A program made the position numbers and the translations under genes. Positions 1-5,621 of a stretch of DNA of 10,835 nt are shown in pieces. This DNA is from JBBQDZ01 sp038320185. Its GTDB lineage: Bacteria; Actinomycetota; Thermoleophilia; Gaiellales; Gaiellaceae. The number at the start of each line of letters is the position of its first letter. Positions within the stretch are counted from its first letter, which is position 1. The notes under the pieces are model-generated. The model saw only the letters and a program-made list of their open reading frames with translations. It was not told the DNA's origin and searched no databases. The stretch is taken from positions 1-10,835 of the forward strand of contig JBBQDZ010000074.1 of assembly GCA_038320185.1 (NCBI GenBank), in the 5' to 3' direction.

Positions 1-540
1 GACGCGCTGGCCGCCTTCGTGGTCGCCGTACAGCAGGTCGACCGTCACCGTCTCCCGCCGCTCGATCGCGACGCGCGCGGCCTCGAACTCCTCCGCCTCG
101 GGGTCTCGGAAAGCGCCCTGCCAGAAGCCGATGTCACCGACCGGCACGTAGAGGTCTCGCGTCAGCCGGTGGAAGTCCTCCGTCGGAGGATGCGAGGCGT
201 CGCCGAGCCGGCGCTCCGGATAGAAGCACCACCCGTGGAGGACGGCGAGGCCGGCGCCGACATTGCGAAGCCCCATCGCGAGGTAGACCGCATCGGCGCT
301 CGCCTCGGCGGCGGCGCCACCGCCCGGCGCCACGAGCCACTTCTCGTCTGCGAAGCCGACCTTCTGCGCCGGGTCTTCTGGCCGCGAGGGCACGAGAAGG
401 GGCCGCAGCTCCGCGAGCAGCGAGCGCTCGGCGACGCGGGCGGCGTGGTTCGCCGAGCGGACGGAGGCGAAGGTCGCCGCGGCGAGCACGAGCGTGCCGC
501 CCGCCGTCGCCAGCGACGAGATCGTCGCCCAGTCGGCCAC
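1..540 (-). CDS. Hypothetical N-terminally membrane-anchored protein (C-terminus beyond window)
   Basis: This frame stays open for 180 codons from a GTG at 540 to the left edge, so the C-terminus is missing. The protein begins VADWATISSLATAGG; residues about 6-26 form one hydrophobic, Ala/Leu/Val-rich stretch that looks like a membrane helix or signal anchor. A polar helix (SANHAARVAERSLLAELRP, about 28-46) follows, then a mixed domain with RNVGAGLAVLHGW and an acidic-aromatic segment (DLYVPVGDIGFWQGAF). I do not recognise a catalytic motif and give no function; from memory, similar short anchored proteins with a RPLLVPSRPED-like segment occur in Thermoleophilia. The GTG start is chosen because a TAGACT -10 box lies 7 nt upstream, as in a leaderless gene. 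The gene lies 27 bp after the HelD stop on the same strand but seems to have its own promoter. The overlapping plus-strand frame at 19-582 has arginine-rich, low-complexity content and is a shadow. Confidence 0.75.
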   Translation of the reverse strand, partial: MADWATISSLATAGGTLVLAAATFASVRSANHAARVAERSLLAELRPLLVPSRPEDPAQKVGFADEKWLVAPGGGAAAEASADAVYLAMGLRNVGAGLAVLHGWCFYPERRLGDASHPPTEDFHRLTRDLYVPVGDIGFWQGAFRDPEAEEFEAARVAIERRETVTVDLLYGDHEGGQRV

Positions 541-547
541 GGGATCG

Positions 548-553
548 AGTCTA
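548..553 (-). promoter_or_regulatory. Leaderless-type -10 box TAGACT of the 1-540 gene
   Basis: On the minus strand TAGACT is followed by a 7-nt spacer (CGATCCC) and then the GTG start. This matches the actinobacterial TANNNT -10 consensus at the distance at which the transcript would begin on the start codon. No good -35 hexamer is seen; the position where it would lie is occupied by the inverted repeat at 571-586. Confidence 0.5.
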
Positions 554-567
554 TCCCGCGGTCTGGT

Positions 568-2544
568 TCATTGCCTGTGTAGGCAACGACTCCGGTCCAG
601 CAGCTCCGGGAGCGGCCGCGCGTGCACGACCACGAGCGTCGTCGTCGGGCGCGTGAGCGCGACGTAGAGCGCTCGCAGGCCCTGCTCCTCGTCGGCGATC
701 GCCGCCGGCTCGACCACGATCACGTGGTCGAACTCGAGGCCCTTGGCCCCGCGCGGCGTCAGCAGCGGGATCCCCTCGTCGAACGCGGACCCGCCGGGCA
801 GGCCCTTCACCGCGGTGAGGACGGCCGCCGGGGCGATCAGCCCCTCCTCGAGTGCAAGGCGCGCAGCCTCCTCGACCGCAGCGCCGGCCAGCTCTCCCGC
901 GCCGACCCGGCGGAGGATTGGCGCACGACCGCCCGGCCGGTAGGCGACCGGTGGCGCGACGTCCGGAGCGATCCACTCCAGCAGCGGGAGTGCGAGCTCC
1001 ATGATCTCGCTCGGCACGCGGTAGGCGTAGCGGAGCTCCTCGACCGATGCCACGTCGCCCCGCGGGAGGTGCGCCAGGATGTCGACCCAGCCCTGGTGCT
1101 CGATCGGACCCGTGGCCTGGGCGATGTCGCCAAGCATCGTGATCGAGCCCGAGGGAGCGCGACGCGCGATCGCACGAAGCTGCATCGGCGTCAGATCCTG
1201 CGCCTCGTCGACGATGAGGTGGCCGTAGGTCCGGCTCGATCCGGCGAGCAGCGCGCGCCCCTCGTCGAGCAGCGGGATGTCCCCCTCACTCCAGACACCG
1301 CGCGACGGCCGCGAGCGCAGGAGCAGGCGCTGCTCGTCGGCGGAGAGAAGCCCCTCGGCCGCCTCCGCGAGCCGCGCTCGCTGGGAGAGGAGAGAGCGCA
1401 CGAGCGTCTCGGCGGACGGGAAGGGCCAGACCCGGTCGACCCACCGGCCGAGGAAGCCCTTCGCGCGAAGCGCGCGCTCGACCTCGATGAAGTCGCGAAG
1501 CGCACCCGCGCCGAGGATGCTGCCGTAGCGCTCGTAGAAGCGACGCAGGACGTCCATCCGGAACCGCTCGCGCGCGCGGACGGAGTGCCCGAGCTCCTCC
1601 CGGGCCTGTTCGAGCAGCTCGGCCACCTCCCGCGTTCGCACCGTTACGATCGCGCCCTCCAGCCTCGCCCAGAGATCCTCCGGGGCGGCGCGCTGCCGCA
1701 TCTGCGCTGCGCGGGCGATCACCTGCGCCAGCCGCGCATCGCCCTTCAGCGCGGCCAGCTCTGGCGGATCGGAGACCGACGGGACGATGCCGTCCACGAG
1801 CTCGCTCACCGCGCGCTGCTCGACCGCCTCCTCGCCGAGCGCCGGCAGGACGTGCGAGACGTACTCCATGAAGGTCGGGTTGGGGCCGACCACGAGCACG
1901 CCCGTACGCGCGAGCCGCGCGCGGTGGGTGTAGAGGAGGTACGAGGCGCGATGGAGCCCGACGGCGGTCTTCCCGGTTCCGGGGCCACCCTGAATGATCA
2001 GGGTGCCTCCGAGCTCGTGCGTGATCAGCCGGTACTGGTCAGACTGGATCGTCGCCACGATGTCCCGCATGTGCTCGTCGCGACTGCGCTGGAGCTCCTC
2101 GAGCAGGAAGTCGCCGAGCGCGGCGCCCGAGCCGCTGCCGTCCAGCGACTCGTCGCTGATGTCGAGGAGTCGCCGACCCTGCATCCGAAAGCGGCGGCGC
2201 ACGGCGACGCGCTGCGGATCGGCCGGCGTCGCCGTATAGAAGGGTCGCGCGGCGGGTGCCTGCCAGTTGACGACGAGCACCTTCTGGCCCTCGTCGTGCA
2301 CCCATCGGCGCCCGACGTACAGCGGCGCCGACGCGCCGTCGAGCGTCAGCCGCCCGAAGCAGAGGCCACGTTCGGCGTCCTCGAAAGTACGAAGGCGCCG
2401 GGCACTCCAGGCCTCAAGCGCGAGCGCCGCGACCTCCTCCACCCCGGCGCCGGCCGCACCCCCGAGGACCGAGCGCATCCGCTCGAGGCTCTCGTAGGCA
2501 TCGTCGATGTATGCCTGCTCGGCCTCGAGCTCCGGGTGCGGCAC
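568..2544 (-). CDS. helD: HelD-type RNA polymerase-recycling ATPase (UvrD/Rep-like superfamily 1), compact form
   Basis: The 658-aa protein has the superfamily 1 motifs in order: Q-motif-like IQSDQYRLI (166-174), Walker A GGPGTGKT (186-193) followed by AVGLHRASYLLYTHR as in HelD, Walker B/motif II LIVDEAQD (443-450), motif III GDIAQ (472-476), motif IV LRYAYRVPSEI (504-514), motif V GAKGLEFD (599-606) and motif VI ALYVALTR (625-632). The N-terminus (about 3-57) is helical and charged, the place of the HelD arm that enters the RNA polymerase secondary channel; LCFGRLTLDG and WQAPAARPFYTAT (61-106) are typical of the family. HelD proteins free stalled RNA polymerase from nucleic acids using ATP, and some actinobacterial members (HelR) protect it from rifamycins. 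At 658 aa it is shorter than mycobacterial or Bacillus members (about 735-775), with almost nothing between PLLDEGRALLAG and RTYGH. The start is GTG at 2544; no clear Shine-Dalgarno is seen, and the spacer to the divergent reductase gene is 254 bp. The frame at 622-3171 (+) is its shadow. Confidence 0.9.
   Translation of the reverse strand: MPHPELEAEQAYIDDAYESLERMRSVLGGAAGAGVEEVAALALEAWSARRLRTFEDAERGLCFGRLTLDGASAPLYVGRRWVHDEGQKVLVVNWQAPAARPFYTATPADPQRVAVRRRFRMQGRRLLDISDESLDGSGSGAALGDFLLEELQRSRDEHMRDIVATIQSDQYRLITHELGGTLIIQGGPGTGKTAVGLHRASYLLYTHRARLARTGVLVVGPNPTFMEYVSHVLPALGEEAVEQRAVSELVDGIVPSVSDPPELAALKGDARLAQVIARAAQMRQRAAPEDLWARLEGAIVTVRTREVAELLEQAREELGHSVRARERFRMDVLRRFYERYGSILGAGALRDFIEVERALRAKGFLGRWVDRVWPFPSAETLVRSLLSQRARLAEAAEGLLSADEQRLLLRSRPSRGVWSEGDIPLLDEGRALLAGSSRTYGHLIVDEAQDLTPMQLRAIARRAPSGSITMLGDIAQATGPIEHQGWVDILAHLPRGDVASVEELRYAYRVPSEIMELALPLLEWIAPDVAPPVAYRPGGRAPILRRVGAGELAGAAVEEAARLALEEGLIAPAAVLTAVKGLPGGSAFDEGIPLLTPRGAKGLEFDHVIVVEPAAIADEEQGLRALYVALTRPTTTLVVVHARPLPELLDRSRCLHRQ
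571..586. repeat. Inverted repeat TTGCCT-GTGT-AGGCAA at end of HelD gene
   Basis: There are two perfect 6-bp arms around a 4-bp centre. It lies inside the last codons of the HelD gene and about 18 bp upstream of the TAGACT box of the next gene, that is at its -35 position. It could be an operator for that promoter or a short hairpin at the HelD 3' end. No T-run follows on the minus strand, so a classic intrinsic terminator is unlikely. Confidence 0.35.
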
Positions 2545-2798
2545 GGGCTACCGCGTGCTGTCCGAGGGCAAAGAAAATGCCGAGCCGGTTGCGCTTTCGT
2601 CCACCACACAGACCGACCTTCGACCGAAGTCGCCAATCGCTCGGTGGGGCTTCAATCTACTTGCGCCCCGTGCTCGGCAATGGAGAACTTAGCCGCCCTT
2701 CCCCGTCCCATCAAGACCCCTCCCAAACGAAAAGTCCGCTCTTTGCGACGGGAACATTGGGCGCGCCGCTCGACCTTCCCGCCTGCGAGGATGGCGGG
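2545..2798. promoter_or_regulatory. Divergent intergenic region between helD and the aldo/keto reductase gene
   Basis: This 254-bp spacer must hold both promoters. It is visibly less GC-rich than the genes, with an A-rich pocket (AAAGAAAAT, 2570-2578) that could be the helD -10 area on the minus strand, and AT-richer patches near 2651-2662 and 2735-2760. An interrupted palindrome lies at 2614-2632 (CTTCG-AC-CGAAG with partly matching flanks). I see no good -35/-10 pair, no riboswitch fold and no convincing short gene. Confidence 0.4.
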
Positions 2799-3770
2799 GT
2801 GCGTGAGCGACGCTTCGGGCGGACCGGCTGGCAGATCGGGGAGATCGGCTACGGCATGTGGGGCATGGGTGGCTGGACGGGTTCGGACGACGCCGAGTCG
2901 CTCGAGTCGCTCCAGCTCGCCGTCGACCTCGGTTGCACCTTCTTCGACACGGCCCTCGCGTACGGCAACGGGCACAGCGAGCGCCTGCTCGGCCGGCTCG
3001 TCCGCGCGAATCCGAACCGTCGCCTCTACACCGCCACGAAGGTCCCGCCGCGAAACGAGCAGTGGCCCTCGCGACGCGGCGACGCGATCGAAGCCGCCTT
3101 CCCGCCGGAGCACATCCGAGCGTCGACCGAGACGAGCCTCGCGAACCTCGGCCTCGATCGCGTCGACCTGATCCAGTTCCACGTCTGGGAAGACGACTGG
3201 GCAAATGACGAGGGCTGGCAGGAGGGGGTGACCGCCCTGAAGAGCGAGGGCCTCGTCGGCGCGATCGGCATCTCGATCAATCGCTGGGAGCCGTGGAACG
3301 CGCTGCGAACGCTTCGCACCGGCCTCATCGACGCCGTCCAGGTGATCTACAACGTCTTCGACCAGGCGCCCGAGGACGAGCTTTTCCCGCTGTGCCGCGA
3401 GCTGGACGTGGCCGTCATCGCCCGCGTCCCCTTCGACGAGGGAACGCTGACCGGGACGCTGACGCGCGAGACGACCTGGCCGGAGGGCGACTGGCGCAAC
3501 AGCTACTTCGTCCGCGAAAACCTCGACGCTAGCGTCGATCACGCGGAGGCGCTGGCGCCACTCGTGCCAGAGGGGACGACGATGCCGGAGCTTGCGCTGC
3601 GCTTCATCCTCTCGAACCCCGACGTGAGCACGATCATCCCCGGCATGCGCCGATCACAGCACGTACGCGCGAACGTCGCCGCGAGCGACGCCGGCCCGCT
3701 GCCTGCGGAGCTCGTTGCGCGTCTGCGGCCCCACCGCTGGGACCGCAGGCCAACGGACTGGTCGCAGTAG
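2799..3770 (+). CDS. Aldo/keto reductase
   Basis: This 323-aa protein is a soluble NAD(P)H-dependent oxidoreductase of the (beta/alpha)8 aldo/keto reductase fold; such enzymes reduce aldehydes or ketones to alcohols. The catalytic tetrad is complete: Asp50 and Tyr55 in FFDTALAYGNGHSE, Lys81 in TATKVPP, and His128 in LIQFHVW. The substrate-strand motif GAIGISINRWEPW and the C-terminal cofactor-phosphate motif STIIPGMRRSQHVRAN are also typical. The frame is open back to 2511, but the family start (VRERRFGRTGWQIGEIGYG) begins at the GTG at 2799; the 96 codons upstream read as non-coding. GAGGAT ending 6 nt before this GTG could be a degenerate leaderless -10 box, or its GAGG a weak ribosome site. 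The ATG at 2791 is out of frame. The gene is divergent from helD and converges on the oxygenase gene at 3795. The substrate cannot be told from sequence. Confidence 0.9.
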   Translation: MRERRFGRTGWQIGEIGYGMWGMGGWTGSDDAESLESLQLAVDLGCTFFDTALAYGNGHSERLLGRLVRANPNRRLYTATKVPPRNEQWPSRRGDAIEAAFPPEHIRASTETSLANLGLDRVDLIQFHVWEDDWANDEGWQEGVTALKSEGLVGAIGISINRWEPWNALRTLRTGLIDAVQVIYNVFDQAPEDELFPLCRELDVAVIARVPFDEGTLTGTLTRETTWPEGDWRNSYFVRENLDASVDHAEALAPLVPEGTTMPELALRFILSNPDVSTIIPGMRRSQHVRANVAASDAGPLPAELVARLRPHRWDRRPTDWSQ

Positions 3771-3772
3771 CT

Positions 3773-3792
3773 CGGCGGGCCGCGGCCCGCCG
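3773..3792. terminator. Perfect 20-bp palindrome, likely bidirectional terminator
   Basis: CGGCGGGC-CGCG-GCCCGCCG fills nearly all of the 24-bp gap between two convergent stop codons (TAG at 3768-3770, TGA at 3797-3795). As RNA it makes the same 8-bp GC stem with a CGCG loop from either strand. No U-tract follows, which is common for actinobacterial terminators. The position and symmetry support termination of both genes. Confidence 0.6.
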
Positions 3793-3794
3793 GA

Positions 3795-4601
3795 TCATCT
3801 CGCGGTCGAGGGTCGCCCGTAGTACATCTGCTGGGCGAGCTCGTTCAGCCGGTGCTCCGGGTCGCGCGCATAGGTCAGAACGGAGTTCATCCGCGGAATC
3901 TCGCCCTCGACGGGAGAGACCCGGTGCAGCGAATAGCGACCGCGGAAGAAGGCGAGCGTGCCGGGCTCGCTGAGGAGCTCGCGGACTCCCTCCCGCGAGC
4001 CCCGCAGCACGGCGGCGACGGCCTCGCGCCGCTCGTCCTCCGGCGTCCGGATCATCGGCACGTACTCGAAGTCGCCGCCCCGCTCAGCGCGCTGGATCAT
4101 CAGTGTCACCGAGAACTCGCTCTGGTCGAAGTGCCAGCCGAGCTCGTCCCCGGCCTCGTAGACCGTCATGTTGCAGCCGTCGAGCGGGTCGGCGCTCCGG
4201 TAGAGAGGGTCCGCCTCGACGACGGCGGCCACGAACCGGGTCATCTCGTCCGACTCGTAGAGGACGCGCGCGACGAAGTCGGGCGGCAGGAGATCCATCG
4301 CCACGGCCTTCTGCGCGGAGCGCACCAGCAGCCGTCGCGGATCGTCCTCCGGCAGGGACTCGTCGAGCTTCGAGAAGTAGACGTTGTGGGTCTCGTCGTT
4401 TGGATGCCCGAAGGGCGCCGCCTCGTGCGACTGCGCGACGAGCCGCGCGAGCGCGCCCGCTCGGACGAAGCCGTCGAGCTTGACCGCGCCGTCACCGCGC
4501 AGCTCCTCGCGGCAGCGCGCGACGAGTCCCCGGCCCGCTCTTCCGTCGAGCTCGCCGAGCGGGTAGTGGTCGAGGTCGACGACGTCGCCGAGAGCGTGCA
4601 C
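3795..4601 (-). CDS. 2-oxoglutarate/Fe(II)-dependent oxygenase, BesD/HalD-like (ArpA-type) family, HxD form
   Basis: This 268-aa cytosolic protein carries the non-heme iron facial triad His157-x-Asp159 (GWHFDQSEFSVTLMIQ) and His226 (FFRGRYSLHRVSPVEG), with Arg237 (PRMNSVLTY) placed to bind the 2-oxoglutarate carboxylate. Such enzymes couple 2-oxoglutarate decarboxylation to C-H oxidation. The N-terminal DLDHYPL segment and the FRGRYSLHRVSPV/RxNxxLTY ending recall, from memory, the group that holds free-amino-acid hydroxylases and the BesD/HalD radical halogenases. Halogenases have Gly where this protein has Asp159, so hydroxylation or desaturation is predicted instead. The substrate is unknown. 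The start is GTG at 4601, chosen because TATAGT lies 6 nt upstream on this strand. It is divergent from the PhyH-family gene across 22 bp, with overlapping -10 boxes, so the two may be expressed together. Confidence 0.85.
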   Translation of the reverse strand: MHALGDVVDLDHYPLGELDGRAGRGLVARCREELRGDGAVKLDGFVRAGALARLVAQSHEAAPFGHPNDETHNVYFSKLDESLPEDDPRRLLVRSAQKAVAMDLLPPDFVARVLYESDEMTRFVAAVVEADPLYRSADPLDGCNMTVYEAGDELGWHFDQSEFSVTLMIQRAERGGDFEYVPMIRTPEDERREAVAAVLRGSREGVRELLSEPGTLAFFRGRYSLHRVSPVEGEIPRMNSVLTYARDPEHRLNELAQQMYYGRPSTAR

Positions 4602-4607
4602 GGAGCG

Positions 4608-4617
4608 ACTATACGAT
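4608..4617. promoter_or_regulatory. Overlapping divergent -10 boxes (shared promoter core)
   Basis: On the minus strand TATAGT (4613-4608) sits 6 nt from the GTG at 4601. On the plus strand TACGAT (4612-4617) sits 6 nt from the GTG at 4624. The two hexamers overlap by two base pairs. Both spacings place transcription initiation at the start codon, so both mRNAs would be leaderless. No clear -35 box is seen on either side; those positions fall within the opposite gene. Confidence 0.6.
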
Positions 4618-4623
4618 CGGCTC

Positions 4624-5424
4624 GTGGTGCTCGCGCCGGAGCTCGTGCAGGCCTACCGCCGCGACGGCGCCATCTGCGTCCGGGGAGCCTTTCGGCAGGA
4701 AGAGCTCGAGCTTCTCGAGCGGGGCGTCGAGCGGAACCTCGCGGCGCCGAGCGAGGCGGCGCTCGTCGCGAGCCGGCCCGACGATCCCGGCCGCTTCTTC
4801 GAGGACTTCCGAAACTGGCAGCGGATCCCCGAGTATGAGGAGTTCCTCCGCCGTTCCAGCGCCGCAGCGCTCGCCGGCGAGCTGATGGGCTCGCGAGAGG
4901 TGCGCCTCTTCCATGACCACCTGCTCGTGAAGGAGGCGGGCACGCGGCAGCCGACTCCATGGCACCAGGATCAGCCCTACTACAACGTCGACGGGCACCA
5001 GGTCTGCAGCCTCTGGCTGCCGCTCGACGCGGTCGATCGACACTCGACGCTCGAGTTCCTCGCCGGCTCGCACCTCGGACCGTGGCTGATGCCGCGGACG
5101 TTCCTCGCGCACGAGGCCCGGTGGTTTCCGGAGGGCAGCCTCGAGGAGCTTCCCGAGATCGACCGCGAGCGGGACGCCGACCGGATTCTCGCCTGGGAGC
5201 TCGAGCCCGGGGACGCGGTCTTCTTCCACATGCTCACACTCCACGCCGCTGGCGGGGCGACGCACCGCCGGCGCGCCTTCTCGGTCCGCTTCGTCGGCGA
5301 CGACGCCGTGCACGCGCCGCGGCCGTGGAAGACCTCGCCGGAGTTCCCCGAGCTCTTGAAGGAGCTGCCGGCCGGAGCGGCCATGAACCACCCGTTGTTC
5401 CCGGTGCTCTGGCGTCGGGCCTGA
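4624..5424 (+). CDS. Phytanoyl-CoA dioxygenase (PhyH) family protein
   Basis: This 266-aa protein is a second non-heme Fe(II)/2-oxoglutarate oxygenase. It has the PhyH iron ligands His114-x-Asp116 in TPWHQDQPYY and His207 in LTLHAAGG, with Arg217 ten residues later (HRRRAFSVRFVGDD) to bind 2-oxoglutarate. The N-terminal helical part (YRRDGAICVRGAFRQEELELL, about 11-31) is typical, as are SLWLPLDAVDRHSTLEFLAGSH (substrate strand, 129-150) and EPGDAVFFH. Bacterial members hydroxylate diverse small molecules (acyl-CoAs, ectoine, secondary metabolites); these motifs do not identify the substrate. The start is GTG at 4624, 6 nt after TACGAT; a second GTG follows immediately. The last two sense codons and the TGA lie inside GGGCCTGACCCC, a 12-mer that recurs in the repeat cluster downstream (5562-5573), so the native 3' end may have been altered by the repeat. 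Confidence 0.9.
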   Translation: MVLAPELVQAYRRDGAICVRGAFRQEELELLERGVERNLAAPSEAALVASRPDDPGRFFEDFRNWQRIPEYEEFLRRSSAAALAGELMGSREVRLFHDHLLVKEAGTRQPTPWHQDQPYYNVDGHQVCSLWLPLDAVDRHSTLEFLAGSHLGPWLMPRTFLAHEARWFPEGSLEELPEIDRERDADRILAWELEPGDAVFFHMLTLHAAGGATHRRRAFSVRFVGDDAVHAPRPWKTSPEFPELLKELPAGAAMNHPLFPVLWRRA

Positions 5425-5600
5425 CCCCGTCGAGACGCGTCCGCGAGGGACCCGGCCGGCGCGGAGGACCGGGACATGCTCCACCGACCGTTTCGGTGGA
5501 CGCCGCAACGGCCATGTCCCTCACGCAGCGGCGCCGCCTCGAGGCAATTGGACATGTCCGGGGGCCTGACCCCCGAACATGTCGAGTGCGGCCATGTCCA
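5417..5600. repeat. REP-like repeat cluster with CATGTCC boxes and hairpins
   Basis: The 197-bp spacer between two convergent genes holds five related CATG boxes: GGGACATG (5471-5478), GGCCATGTCC (5510-5519), GGACATGTCC (5550-5559), GAACATGTC (5575-5583) and GGCCATGTCC (5590-5599). GGGACATG and CATGTCCC (5513-5520) form the outer arms around a perfect hairpin, TCCACCGA-CCGTT-TCGGTGGA (5480-5500). A longer hairpin covers 5551-5583. The 12-mer GGGCCTGACCCC occurs at 5417-5428 and again at 5562-5573. From memory, GGGGTCAGGCCCC next to CGGACATGTCC recurs in intergenic regions of Thermoleophilia genomes. Nothing here looks like a gene or a transposase. A passive palindromic repeat family and/or bidirectional terminator is the simplest reading. 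Confidence 0.7.
5551..5583. terminator. 14-bp hairpin in the CATGTCC repeat, possible bidirectional terminator
   Basis: The left arm GACATGTCCGGGGG (5551-5564) pairs with the right arm CCCCCGAACATGTC (5570-5583) with one mismatch and a CCTGA loop. It sits between the convergent stop codons at 5424 and 5622. There is no U-tract; termination is inferred from position and stem strength. Confidence 0.45.
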
Positions 5601-5621
5601 GAGCAGCGGCGGAGCGAGCGC

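Noticed and set aside
2646..2669. GGGGC...GCCCC pair upstream of helD, considered as a rifamycin-associated element
   Set aside because: The arms are only 5 bp with a 14-bp spacer and do not form the compact inverted repeat expected of that element; probably chance.
2791..2835. ATG at 2791 as start of the aldo/keto reductase
   Set aside because: Out of frame with the reductase; the GTG at 2799 gives the family N-terminus.
622..3171. 849-codon plus-strand open frame opposite helD
   Set aside because: Arginine-, histidine- and aspartate-rich, with no domain; it mirrors the high-GC helD frame and runs on into the reductase gene in the wrong frame. The helicase motifs on the minus strand are decisive.
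5471..5600. CATGTCC boxes as a CRISPR array
   Set aside because: Repeats are about 10 bp, inverted and direct mixed, spaced 15-40 bp irregularly, and there is no cas gene; not a CRISPR layout.
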